A DNA stretch of 64,000 bases from NCBI RefSeq assembly GCF_009917485.1, contig NZ_QZDT01000018.1, forward strand, positions 1-64,000, read 5' to 3'. The translations under genes were made by a program, and so were the position numbers. This document shows, piece by piece, positions 16,555 through 23,900 of this stretch. The stretch's first letter is position 1. Every line of letters starts with the position of its first letter. The DNA is from Parablautia muri. Lineage in GTDB: Bacteria; Bacillota; Clostridia; Lachnospirales; Lachnospiraceae. The notes below the pieces were generated by a model. It was not told the DNA's origin and made no database searches. It was given only the letters and a program-made list of their open reading frames with translations.

Positions 16555-18135
16555 ATGCCCTGTCCACACAACGAAATCACGATTGTTCAGCGCAGCCAGC
16601 GGCAGTCTGCGGTTGCCGCCGCTGCTTACCAGAGTGGCGAAAAGCTGTTCTGTGAATACGACCAGCAAGTGAAGCACTACCCAGAAAAGCGTGGTATCGT
16701 CCACAATGAAATCCTGCTCCCGGCAAATGCCCCACAGGAATATGCAGACCGCAATACCTTATGGAACGCCGCCGAAGCGGTGGAGAAGCAATGGAACTCT
16801 CAGCTTGCAAGGCGGTGGGTGCTTACCATCCCCAGAGAAATACCGCCCGACCAGTACGCTGTCCTTGTCCGGGAGTTTTGCCAGAAGCAGTTTGTTTCCA
16901 AAGGCATGATTGCTGATTTTGCTATCCATGACCCCCATCCGCCGGGACATAATCCCCACGCCCATGTCCTGCTGACCATGCGGGCAATGGACGAACATGG
17001 GAAATGGCTTCCCAAGAGCCGCAAAGTTTATGACCTTGACGAAAACGGGGAACGGATCAAACTTCCGTCTGGCAGGTGGAAAAGCCACAAGGAGGATACG
17101 GTGGACTGGAACGACCAGAAGTATTGCGAAATCTGGCGGCATGAATGGGAGGTCATCCAGAACCGCTATCTGGAAGCCAATGACCGCCCGGAGCGTGTGG
17201 ACTTGCGTTCCTATGCCAGACAGGGGCTTGATATTATCCCTACTGTCCATGAGGGGGCTGCTGTCCGTCAGATGGAAAAGCGTGGTATTCAGACGAATAT
17301 CGGCAATCTGAACCGGGAAATCAAAGCCGCCAACAATCTGATGAAGTCTATCCGGCAGCTTATCCAAAACCTCAAAGGCTGGATTACCGAGCTGGGCGAA
17401 AAACGGAAAGAGCTGCTTGCACAAAAGGCGGCGGAGGAGGCAACACTTCTTCCCAATCTGCTGATGAAGTATATGGAGATACGAAAGGAAGAACGGAAGG
17501 ACTGGACAAGGGCTGGACAGAACCGGGGGACTTCACAGGACTTAAAGGCAGTCAGCGAAGCCCTGTCCTATCTCCGGCAAAAGGGGCTTTCCACTGTGGA
17601 GGACTTAGAAGCGTTTCTGGAATCTTCCGGGAAATCAGCCGCCGATTACCGCAGTCAGATGAAGCCAAAGGAAGCCCGCAGCAAAGTGATTGATAGGATT
17701 CTTGCCAGCCGGACAGACTGCAAGGAATGTAAGCCTGTCTATGAGAAGTACCAGAAGATATTTTTCAAGAAAACAAAGGAGAAATTCAAACAGGAACACC
17801 CGGAGGTTGCCCGATATGCGAAAGCCGCCGCCTACCTTGCCAAGCACCCAGACGATAAGGACAGCACCCAAAAGGAGCTGCAACAGGAGCAGGAAACGCT
17901 TCTTAGCGAAATCGCAGAGCTGAAAGTACCGCTGACCGAGGTACAGGAGGATTTGAAGAAGCTGCGGGACATCCGCTACTGGGTACGGAAAGCTACCCCC
18001 GGCACAGAGGAAAGCAAAGAGCCGCCCAAGAAGCAGCCCATCAAGGAAGTCTTGCAGGATAAGGCAGACGAGAAAAAGGCTCAAAGAACCGCCCCGGCAC
18101 AGGCGAAACACAGACAACAGGATATGGAACTTTAA
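16555..18135 (+). CDS. mobL: MobA/MobL family (MOBQ) relaxase of IME2
   Basis: 526 residues; GAAAGGAGGGACACGAA precedes the ATG. The nuclease domain has QSAVAAAAYQSGE near residue 18 and the histidine motif HNPHAHVLLTMRAM near 130. The rest is a long coiled-coil region with a basic tail (AKHRQQDMEL). It should act on the oriT at 15198. It is clearly diverged from the IME1 and IME3 copies, so the three IMEs are separate lineages and not recent duplicates. The downstream primase module begins 65 bases later. Confidence 0.92.
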   Translation: MPCPHNEITIVQRSQRQSAVAAAAYQSGEKLFCEYDQQVKHYPEKRGIVHNEILLPANAPQEYADRNTLWNAAEAVEKQWNSQLARRWVLTIPREIPPDQYAVLVREFCQKQFVSKGMIADFAIHDPHPPGHNPHAHVLLTMRAMDEHGKWLPKSRKVYDLDENGERIKLPSGRWKSHKEDTVDWNDQKYCEIWRHEWEVIQNRYLEANDRPERVDLRSYARQGLDIIPTVHEGAAVRQMEKRGIQTNIGNLNREIKAANNLMKSIRQLIQNLKGWITELGEKRKELLAQKAAEEATLLPNLLMKYMEIRKEERKDWTRAGQNRGTSQDLKAVSEALSYLRQKGLSTVEDLEAFLESSGKSAADYRSQMKPKEARSKVIDRILASRTDCKECKPVYEKYQKIFFKKTKEKFKQEHPEVARYAKAAAYLAKHPDDKDSTQKELQQEQETLLSEIAELKVPLTEVQEDLKKLRDIRYWVRKATPGTEESKEPPKKQPIKEVLQDKADEKKAQRTAPAQAKHRQQDMEL

Positions 18136-18200
18136 CAGGCACTTGCCATTTTCAATCAGAGAATGTCAGGTGCTTTTCTTATTTTCAAGGAGGGATAGAT

Positions 18201-18845
18201 TTGAATGTATTTGAAGCTGTGAAGCAGTCCGCCACAACAAGACAGGCTGCGGAGCATTATGGAATCCATGTAGGGCGGAACGGGATGGCTTGCTGCCCGT
18301 TTCATAACGATAAAACCCCAAGCATGAAGCTGGATCGGCGTTACCACTGCTTCGGCTGCGGTGCGGATGGGGATGTGATTGATTTTGCCGCCGCCCTGTA
18401 TGGGCTGGGAAAGAAAGAAGCCGCCGTACAACTGGCACAGAACTTCGGGCTTTCCTATGAGGACTGGAAACCGCCGGGAAAGGCAAAAAAGCCCAAGCCC
18501 CGGCAGAAATCCCCGGAGGAACAGTTTCAGGAAGCAAAGAGCCGCTGCTTCCGTACCCTTGCCGATTATCTTCACTTGCTGATGGCATGGAGAATGGACT
18601 ACGCCCCGCACTCCCCGGAGGAAGCCTTTCATCCCCGGTTTGTGGAAGCCTTACAGAAGCAAGCCCATGTGGAATATCTGCTGGATGTGCTGCTGTTTGG
18701 GGAGACGGAGGAAAAAGCGGCTTTGATTACGGACTACGGAAAGGATGTGATACAGCTTGAACAGCGAATGGCAGAGCTTGCAGCCACAGACGCAGCAAGA
18801 ACTAAAAAACACCATGAACGCCATGCAGCCGCCCCAGAGCATTGA
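18201..18845 (+). CDS. CHC2 zinc-finger (DnaG-type) primase-like protein
   Basis: 214 residues from TTG 18201 with AAGGAGGG 7 bases upstream. The zinc finger is of DnaG type: C-C-P-F-H near residue 33 and Y-H-C-F-G-C-G near 50, followed by D-V-I-D-F-A-A-A-L-Y. The C-terminal half is helical, with no TOPRIM domain, so priming activity is not assured. It overlaps the vapE frame by 89 bases. Together the two resemble the primase-helicase pairs that allow IMEs and satellite elements to replicate after excision. Confidence 0.85.
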   Translation: MNVFEAVKQSATTRQAAEHYGIHVGRNGMACCPFHNDKTPSMKLDRRYHCFGCGADGDVIDFAAALYGLGKKEAAVQLAQNFGLSYEDWKPPGKAKKPKPRQKSPEEQFQEAKSRCFRTLADYLHLLMAWRMDYAPHSPEEAFHPRFVEALQKQAHVEYLLDVLLFGETEEKAALITDYGKDVIQLEQRMAELAATDAARTKKHHERHAAAPEH

Positions 18846-20151
18846 GGAAATCAAGGCGGGGCTGGAAACCACCGAGAAAGGCGGTGTCCGTCAGAGCATA
18901 CGGAACTGCCTGACCGTATTCCAGCGTGACCCGCTGCTTTCCGGGGCTATCGCATACAACATCCTGACTGACCGCAAGGACATCATAAAGCCTATCGGTT
19001 TTCACAGGGAAAGCACCGCCCTGAACGATACGGACATGAAGTATCTGCTTCTTTATCTGGAAGAAACCTACGGGCTTACCAATGAGAAAAAGATTGATAA
19101 CGCCATTGGGATTGTGGCGAATGAAAACAAGTACCATCCCATCCGGGACTATTTAAGTGCCCTTGTGTGGGACGGGACAGAACGAATCCGTTTCTGCCTG
19201 CGGCACTTTCTGGGGGCTGACGCAGACGATTACACCTATGAAGCGTTGAAGCTGTTCCTGCTGGGTGCAATCTCACGAACCTTTCAGCCGGGGTGCAAGT
19301 TTGAAATCATGCTTTGTCTGGTAGGCGGTCAGGGGGCGGGAAAGTCCACATTCTTCCGTCTGCTGGCAGTCCGGGACGAGTGGTTCTCCGATGATTTGCG
19401 GAAGCTGGACGATGACAATGTGTACCGCAAGCTGCAAGGTCACTGGATTATTGAAATGTCGGAAATGATGGCAACCGCCAACGCCAAGAGCATTGAGGAA
19501 ATCAAGTCATTTTTAAGCCGGCAGAAAGAGGTTTACAAGATACCCTATGAAACCCATCCGGCAGACCGCCCCCGTCAGTGCGTGTTTGGCGGCACTTCCA
19601 ATGCCCTTGACTTCCTGCCCCTTGACCGTTCCGGCAACCGCCGCTTTATCCCCGTCATGGTGTACCCAGAGCAAGCCGAGGTTCACATTTTGGAGGACGA
19701 AGCCGCTTCCAGAGCCTATATCGAGCAGATGTGGGCGGAAGCGATGGAGATTTACCGAAGCGGCAGGTTCAAGCTGGCTTTCAGCCCCGCCATGCAGCGG
19801 TATCTCAAAGAACACCAGCGGGATTTTATGCCGGAGGACACCAAAGCCGGGATGATACAGGCGTATCTTGATAAGTACACCGGGAGCATGGTCTGCTCCA
19901 AGCAGCTCTACAAGGAAGCCTTGAACCATGCCTTTGACGAACCGAAGCAATGGGAAATCCGGGAAATCAACGAGATTATGAACCAGTGCATTTCCGGCTG
20001 GCGGTACTTCCCGAACCCAAGAATGTTTTCAGAATATGGCAGACAAAAGGGCTGGGAGCGTGAAAACCCGGCAACGGACTCCGGCAACCCGTCTGAAAAA
20101 ACGATGGACGGTTTTGTGGAGGTCACAGAACAGATGGAGCTTCCATTCTGA
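18757..20151 (+). CDS. VapE family (virulence-associated E) superfamily 3-like helicase/primase
   Basis: 464 residues from TTG 18757. Walker A is GGQGAGKSTFF near residue 190; WIIEMSEM and the GTSNALDFLPLDRSGNRRF segment (sensor/arginine finger region) are typical of VapE. The start lies inside the CHC2 gene, so ATG 18814 is an alternative. VapE ATPases serve as replicative helicases in many satellite phages and integrative elements. The iteron-like cluster and AT-rich tract directly after it fit an origin served by this module. Confidence 0.88.
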   Translation: MNSEWQSLQPQTQQELKNTMNAMQPPQSIEEIKAGLETTEKGGVRQSIRNCLTVFQRDPLLSGAIAYNILTDRKDIIKPIGFHRESTALNDTDMKYLLLYLEETYGLTNEKKIDNAIGIVANENKYHPIRDYLSALVWDGTERIRFCLRHFLGADADDYTYEALKLFLLGAISRTFQPGCKFEIMLCLVGGQGAGKSTFFRLLAVRDEWFSDDLRKLDDDNVYRKLQGHWIIEMSEMMATANAKSIEEIKSFLSRQKEVYKIPYETHPADRPRQCVFGGTSNALDFLPLDRSGNRRFIPVMVYPEQAEVHILEDEAASRAYIEQMWAEAMEIYRSGRFKLAFSPAMQRYLKEHQRDFMPEDTKAGMIQAYLDKYTGSMVCSKQLYKEALNHAFDEPKQWEIREINEIMNQCISGWRYFPNPRMFSEYGRQKGWERENPATDSGNPSEKTMDGFVEVTEQMELPF

Positions 20152-20346
20152 GAATGACAGCCCGTTGCACCTCCTGTTGCTATCCCGTTGCCGAGCCGGT
20201 TGCCGGGGAAAATCCCTTATTTCCGGGCTTTTCTCCCTTATAACAACCAAAACAACAGAAAAATAAAAGAAAAGTATAAATAGTAAGTAGTGCCAGATTG
20301 AGATTGTTTGCAAGGTCTTTTGAAGCCCGTTGCCGGACTTCGTTGC
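20071..20346. repeat. Iteron-like GTTGC cluster and AT-rich tract, candidate IME2 origin
   Basis: GTTGC occurs at 20164, 20176, 20187 and 20199 (11-12 base spacing) and again at 20329 and 20342 (13 bases). Two inverted copies (GCAAC) are at 20071 and 20084 in the end of vapE. Between the two clusters, 20238-20290 is very A/T-rich. This follows directly on the CHC2/VapE replication genes. Confidence 0.5.
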
Positions 20347-20392
20347 CGACACCCTCTGTCTGGCTATTTTCATGTATGGAGGATAACTGCCT

Positions 20393-20590
20393 ATGGCAAA
20401 AAACAAAACAGAGATTCATGTGACTACTGTGTTTGACGGAGAACTGGACGCCACTGATGTGTTCGTCAGCCTGATTTCCCAGAAATACGGAAAGATAAAT
20501 ACGAAAGAATATCTTGCTAAAAAGAAAGATATGGGCTATAATGAAGATGAGGTTCAAAAGAGCCAGATACCGTCTGGATTGTGTGGGTAA
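20393..20590 (+). CDS. Small TnpW-like protein preceding the IME2 recombinase
   Basis: 65 residues, GGAGGATAACTGCCT before the ATG. It begins with a strand segment (TEIHVTTVFDGELDATDVFV) and a helix, then a Lys-rich tail. The layout resembles the 57-residue protein at 39660 in IME3, which also lies directly before the recombinase. Its stop codon touches the recombinase start (TAA-ATG), so the two are probably translationally coupled. A function in excision or in controlling the recombinase is plausible but unproven. Confidence 0.7.
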   Translation: MAKNKTEIHVTTVFDGELDATDVFVSLISQKYGKINTKEYLAKKKDMGYNEDEVQKSQIPSGLCG

Positions 20591-22261
20591 ATGGCTATGA
20601 TGAACGAAATGGAATACAGAACAATCGGAAAGGCACTTGCCGGGGGCTATCGTGCGGCGGTCTATTGCAGGCTGTCAAAGGACGATGACCTGCAAGGCGA
20701 AAGTGCCAGTATCGCAAACCAGCGTGATATGCTGGAAAAATACTGCGAAAAGCAGGGATGGGAGGTTGTGGCAGTCTATCAGGACGATGGCTTCACAGGT
20801 CTTAACATGGAGCGTCCTGATTTACAGAGGATGTTGAGAGCCATTGAGCGCAGGCAAATCAACCTTGTTATCACGAAAGACCTCAGCCGACTGGGGCGGA
20901 ACTATCTGCAAACCGGGCATTTGATTGAGGACTTTTTCCCAAGAAACGGTGTCCGCTATATCGCCATGAATGATGGTATCGACACCCTGCGGGATAACAA
21001 CGACATCGCCCCGTTCAAAAATATCCTGAACGAGATGTACAGCAAGGATATTTCCAAGAAAGTCCATTCCTCTTATCTTCTGAAAGCGCAGAAAGGGCAG
21101 TTTACCGGGTGTCTTGCCCCGTTTGGGTATCGGAAAGACCCGGAGGACAAAAACCATCTGCTCATTGACGAGGAAACCGCCCCGATTGTGCGGCTGATTT
21201 TCGGATATGCCCTGAACGGTCATGGTCCGAACTATATCCGCAGACGGCTGGAGGAAGAAAAAATCCCCTGCCCCACATGGTGGAATCGGGAACGGGGGCT
21301 TCGCAATACCCGCACCAAATGGGAAAAGAAAGACCCGGAAAACGGGCGGTATATGTGGGACTTCTCCGTTATCAAAGACCTTTTGATGAATCCCGTCTAC
21401 ACCGGGGCGATTGCTTCCCAGAAAAAAGACTACCGCTTCAAAATCGGCACGATTGGGGAAAAGAAGCCGGAGGACTGGATTGTGGTGGAGGGACAGCATG
21501 AACCGCTGATTGACCGCATGAGTTTTGACATTGTGCAGAACAAGCTGAAATCCCGCCAGCGTCCGGGGCAGACCAATGAAATCAGCCTGTTTGCCGGACT
21601 GCTAAAATGCGGCGAGTGTGGGAAGTCGCTGACGATACGCTACACAAACGCAAAACATCCCCAGCGGATATACTCCTGCAAGACCTACAATGCCTTTGGA
21701 AAGAACCACTGCACCCAGCACCGGATTGATTATGACACCCTTTACAGCCATGTGCTGCGGAAAATACGGGAATGTGCCAGAGCTGCCCTGATGGACGGGG
21801 AAGCGGTTGCCGACCGCCTGACCAATACCTGTGAAGCCGAGCAGCGGGAACAGCGGGAAGCAATGGAACGCTCCCTTACAAGGGACGAGGAACGGATTGA
21901 GGTTCTGGACAAAATGGTAATGCGGCTTTATGAGGATATGATTGCAGGGCGTATCAGTGAGCAGAACTTCAACACCATGCTGGAAAGGACACAGACCGAG
22001 CAGACGGAGCTTAAAACAAAAGTGTCCGAGGGCAGGAAGCGGCTGTCCGATGAAGTCCAGCTTGCCAATGACGCAAAACAATGGGTGGAAGCCATTCAGG
22101 AATACGCCAACATCACAGAGCTGGACGCAGCCACCCTCAACCGCTTAATCAAAGAAATCGTCGTGCATGAGCGCATTGACGAAAATAAAACAAGACACAT
22201 TTCTATCGAAATTCATTTTAATCTCAAACCCATCCCGGAGGTGGAACAGGTCACTGCCTGA
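20591..22261 (+). CDS. Large serine recombinase of IME2 (TnpX-like)
   Basis: 556 residues. The resolvase domain starts A-V-Y-C-R-L-S-K-D-D with the catalytic Ser at residue 29, and contains the ITKDLSRLGRNY motif near 100. A recombinase domain follows, then a zinc ribbon (LLKCGECGKSL...YSCKTYN) near 340-375 and a coiled-coil C-terminal part of the DUF4368 type. It should excise and insert IME2 by double-strand exchange at a GA dinucleotide, which agrees with the boundaries at 11754 and 22355. Last gene of the element; 94 bases of non-coding end sequence follow. Confidence 0.95.
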   Translation: MAMMNEMEYRTIGKALAGGYRAAVYCRLSKDDDLQGESASIANQRDMLEKYCEKQGWEVVAVYQDDGFTGLNMERPDLQRMLRAIERRQINLVITKDLSRLGRNYLQTGHLIEDFFPRNGVRYIAMNDGIDTLRDNNDIAPFKNILNEMYSKDISKKVHSSYLLKAQKGQFTGCLAPFGYRKDPEDKNHLLIDEETAPIVRLIFGYALNGHGPNYIRRRLEEEKIPCPTWWNRERGLRNTRTKWEKKDPENGRYMWDFSVIKDLLMNPVYTGAIASQKKDYRFKIGTIGEKKPEDWIVVEGQHEPLIDRMSFDIVQNKLKSRQRPGQTNEISLFAGLLKCGECGKSLTIRYTNAKHPQRIYSCKTYNAFGKNHCTQHRIDYDTLYSHVLRKIRECARAALMDGEAVADRLTNTCEAEQREQREAMERSLTRDEERIEVLDKMVMRLYEDMIAGRISEQNFNTMLERTQTEQTELKTKVSEGRKRLSDEVQLANDAKQWVEAIQEYANITELDAATLNRLIKEIVVHERIDENKTRHISIEIHFNLKPIPEVEQVTA

Positions 22262-22354
22262 CCTGTCCCGCCGGGACGGTTCTCTTAACAACACCATATA
22301 GATTTTTTGTACGCCGCCGCCCGCCATAGAGCAGAGTTTTTACACCTAATTGGG

Positions 22355-22436
22355 GATAAAACAGTTAATGGCAGGCGGAGGGGTGGCGCTCATCGGCACC
22401 CAGCTTGTGCCGCTCCTTTCGGGCCTGTTTGGATAA
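22355..22436 (+). pseudogene. Maff2 3' part right of IME2
   Basis: From the GA at 22355 the frame reads I-K-Q-L-M-A-G-G-G-V-A-L-I-G-T and ends G-L-F-G before TAA 22434-22436, the second hydrophobic helix of Maff2. It continues the protein begun at 10662 once the intron and IME2 are removed. Confidence 0.88.
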
Positions 22437-22457
22437 GATGGGAAAGGGGGCTTGCCC

Positions 22458-23330
22458 ATGTTTGATAACATTTTCGAGGCGATCGAGCAGTGGATGCGGG
22501 AGCTTCTCTCCGGCATGATCAGCTCCAACTTATCTACCATGTTCACGGATGTCAATGAGAAGACTGGGGAGATTGCCGCACAGGTGGGGCAGACGCCGCA
22601 GGGGTGGAACGGGAATATTTTCAGCCTGATACGTAACCTGTCGGATTCGGTCATTATGCCCATAGCCGGTATGGTTATCACTTTTGTGCTGTGCTATGAG
22701 CTGATTACCATGCTGACGGAGAAAAACAACATGCATGAGATAGATACATGGATGTTCTTCAAATACTTCTTTAAGATGTGGGTGGCGGTCTATCTTGTGG
22801 GACATACCTTTGAGATTACCATGGCGGTGTTTGACGTGGGGCAGTATGTGGTCAGTGCCGCCGGCGGGGCGATCAGCGGGCAGACTTCCATCAACGTGGA
22901 TTCCCTGATAACCCAGATGGATGCCGCCATGGTGTCCATGGGGATCGGGGAACTGGCGGTGCTGGCCCTTGAGACCATGCTGGTGAGCCTTGGCATGAAG
23001 ATCATGTCAGTGATTATCACGGTCATCCTGTTTGTCAGGATGATTGAGATTTATCTCTATACATCAGTCGCGCCGATTCCTTTTGCAACCCTGTCCAACA
23101 GGGAATGGGGGCAGGTGGGGAACAACTACTTCCGGGGGCTTTTTGCCCTCGGGTTCCAGGGCTTTTTTATGATGATATGCATAGGTATCTACAGTGTGCT
23201 GGTGTCTTCCATCCAGATATCGGGGGATATGCACTCCGCCCTGTTCGGGGTGGCGGCATATACGGTGGTGCTGTGCTTCGGGCTGACAAAGACAGGGGGA
23301 CTGTCAAAAGCCATTTTCGGGGCGCATTAA
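22458..23330 (+). CDS. TrbL/VirB6-like conjugal transfer membrane protein
   Basis: 291 residues from ATG 22458 (AAAGGGGG 8 bases upstream; an in-frame TTG at 22452 is an alternative). At least five hydrophobic segments, including IMPIAGMVITFVLCYELITM and the stretch beginning IMSVIITVILFVRMIEIYLY. The SVAPIPFATLSNREWG region is conserved in this family of Gram-positive ICEs. It would form the inner-membrane part of the type IV channel. It lies between maff2 and prgI, the standard order. Confidence 0.88.
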   Translation: MFDNIFEAIEQWMRELLSGMISSNLSTMFTDVNEKTGEIAAQVGQTPQGWNGNIFSLIRNLSDSVIMPIAGMVITFVLCYELITMLTEKNNMHEIDTWMFFKYFFKMWVAVYLVGHTFEITMAVFDVGQYVVSAAGGAISGQTSINVDSLITQMDAAMVSMGIGELAVLALETMLVSLGMKIMSVIITVILFVRMIEIYLYTSVAPIPFATLSNREWGQVGNNYFRGLFALGFQGFFMMICIGIYSVLVSSIQISGDMHSALFGVAAYTVVLCFGLTKTGGLSKAIFGAH

Positions 23331-23406
23331 GGGGAAATGGAAAGAAAGGATAAGCGGCGGAAAGGGGCGTTCCCCTGCCGGAAGGGTTTCTGCCGCAGGT
23401 ATCAAA

Positions 23407-23772
23407 ATGGCATATGTGAGTGTGCCGAAGGACCTGACAAAAGTAAAGAGCAAGGTCATGTTCAACCTGACGAAAAGACAGGCGGTGTGCCTTGGGATTG
23501 CGGCGGCCCTGGGGCTGCCTTTTTATTTTTTCACCAAAGGGCATATCGGGACAAGCAATGCGGCGACAGGCATGGTGCTGATCATGCTCCCAGCATTTTT
23601 CTTTGCCATGTATGAGAAAGACGGGCTTCCCTTTGAAAAGATACTGATGAACATGGTCAGGGTGAAGCTGCTGCGCCCGGCTATTCGGAGATATGAGGTG
23701 GAAAATTTATATGGAGCGGGAGAGGAAATACCGCATTTAAAACCAGGGGAAGGGGGAAAGAAGGTTGAATAA
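23407..23772 (+). CDS. prgI: PrgI family conjugal transfer protein
   Basis: 121 residues. An N-terminal segment AYVSVPKDLTKVKSKVMFNL is followed by two adjacent membrane helices (QAVCLGIAAALGLPFYFF and TGMVLIMLPAFFFAMYEKDG) and a cytoplasmic tail. This matches PrgI/TcpE-type proteins (VirB3-like) that precede VirB4 in Gram-positive conjugation systems. The ribosome site (GCAGG) is weak. Confidence 0.88.
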   Translation: MAYVSVPKDLTKVKSKVMFNLTKRQAVCLGIAAALGLPFYFFTKGHIGTSNAATGMVLIMLPAFFFAMYEKDGLPFEKILMNMVRVKLLRPAIRRYEVENLYGAGEEIPHLKPGEGGKKVE

Positions 23773-23800
23773 ATTCTCTGATGAGCAATTCCTTCAACCA

Positions 23801-23887
23801 AGAATTTGTGCCGAAGCGTCACAAATTCTGTTGACCGCAGAGCAGAATATGAAATTCTGCTCGCGTCCTCAGCGTAAAACGCTTCGG
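23801..23887. repeat. Compact set of nested palindromes before virB4
   Basis: AGAATTTGTG/CACAAATTCT (23801-23810, 23820-23829), AGCAGAAT/ATTCTGCT (23841-23848, 23854-23861), and CCGAAGCGT/ACGCTTCGG (23811-23819, 23879-23887) are all perfect. The block fills the prgI-virB4 gap, which is usually short. It looks like a small inserted repetitive palindromic unit, or an mRNA-structured regulator. Confidence 0.7.
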
Positions 23888-23900
23888 AATGGAGGTAAAA

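Larger units (their letters stand above)
11754..22356 (+). mobile_element. IME2, serine-recombinase mobilizable element inserted in maff2
   Basis: The element is bounded by GA at 11754-11755 and GA at 22355-22356. Joining the outer halves at GA gives codons for K-S-Q-G-I-K-Q-L-M-A-G-G-G in one frame. The target-like stretches at the two junctions (GGGATCAAGCAGTTCATGGC on the left, GGGATAAAACAGTTAATGGC on the right) agree at 17 of 20 positions. Contents: XRE, TnpV, broken DUF523, XRE, small Cys protein, RepA_N-like protein, DUF3847, oriT, TfoX-N and LspA cargo, MobL, CHC2 and VapE, small protein, serine recombinase. Confidence 0.88.
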
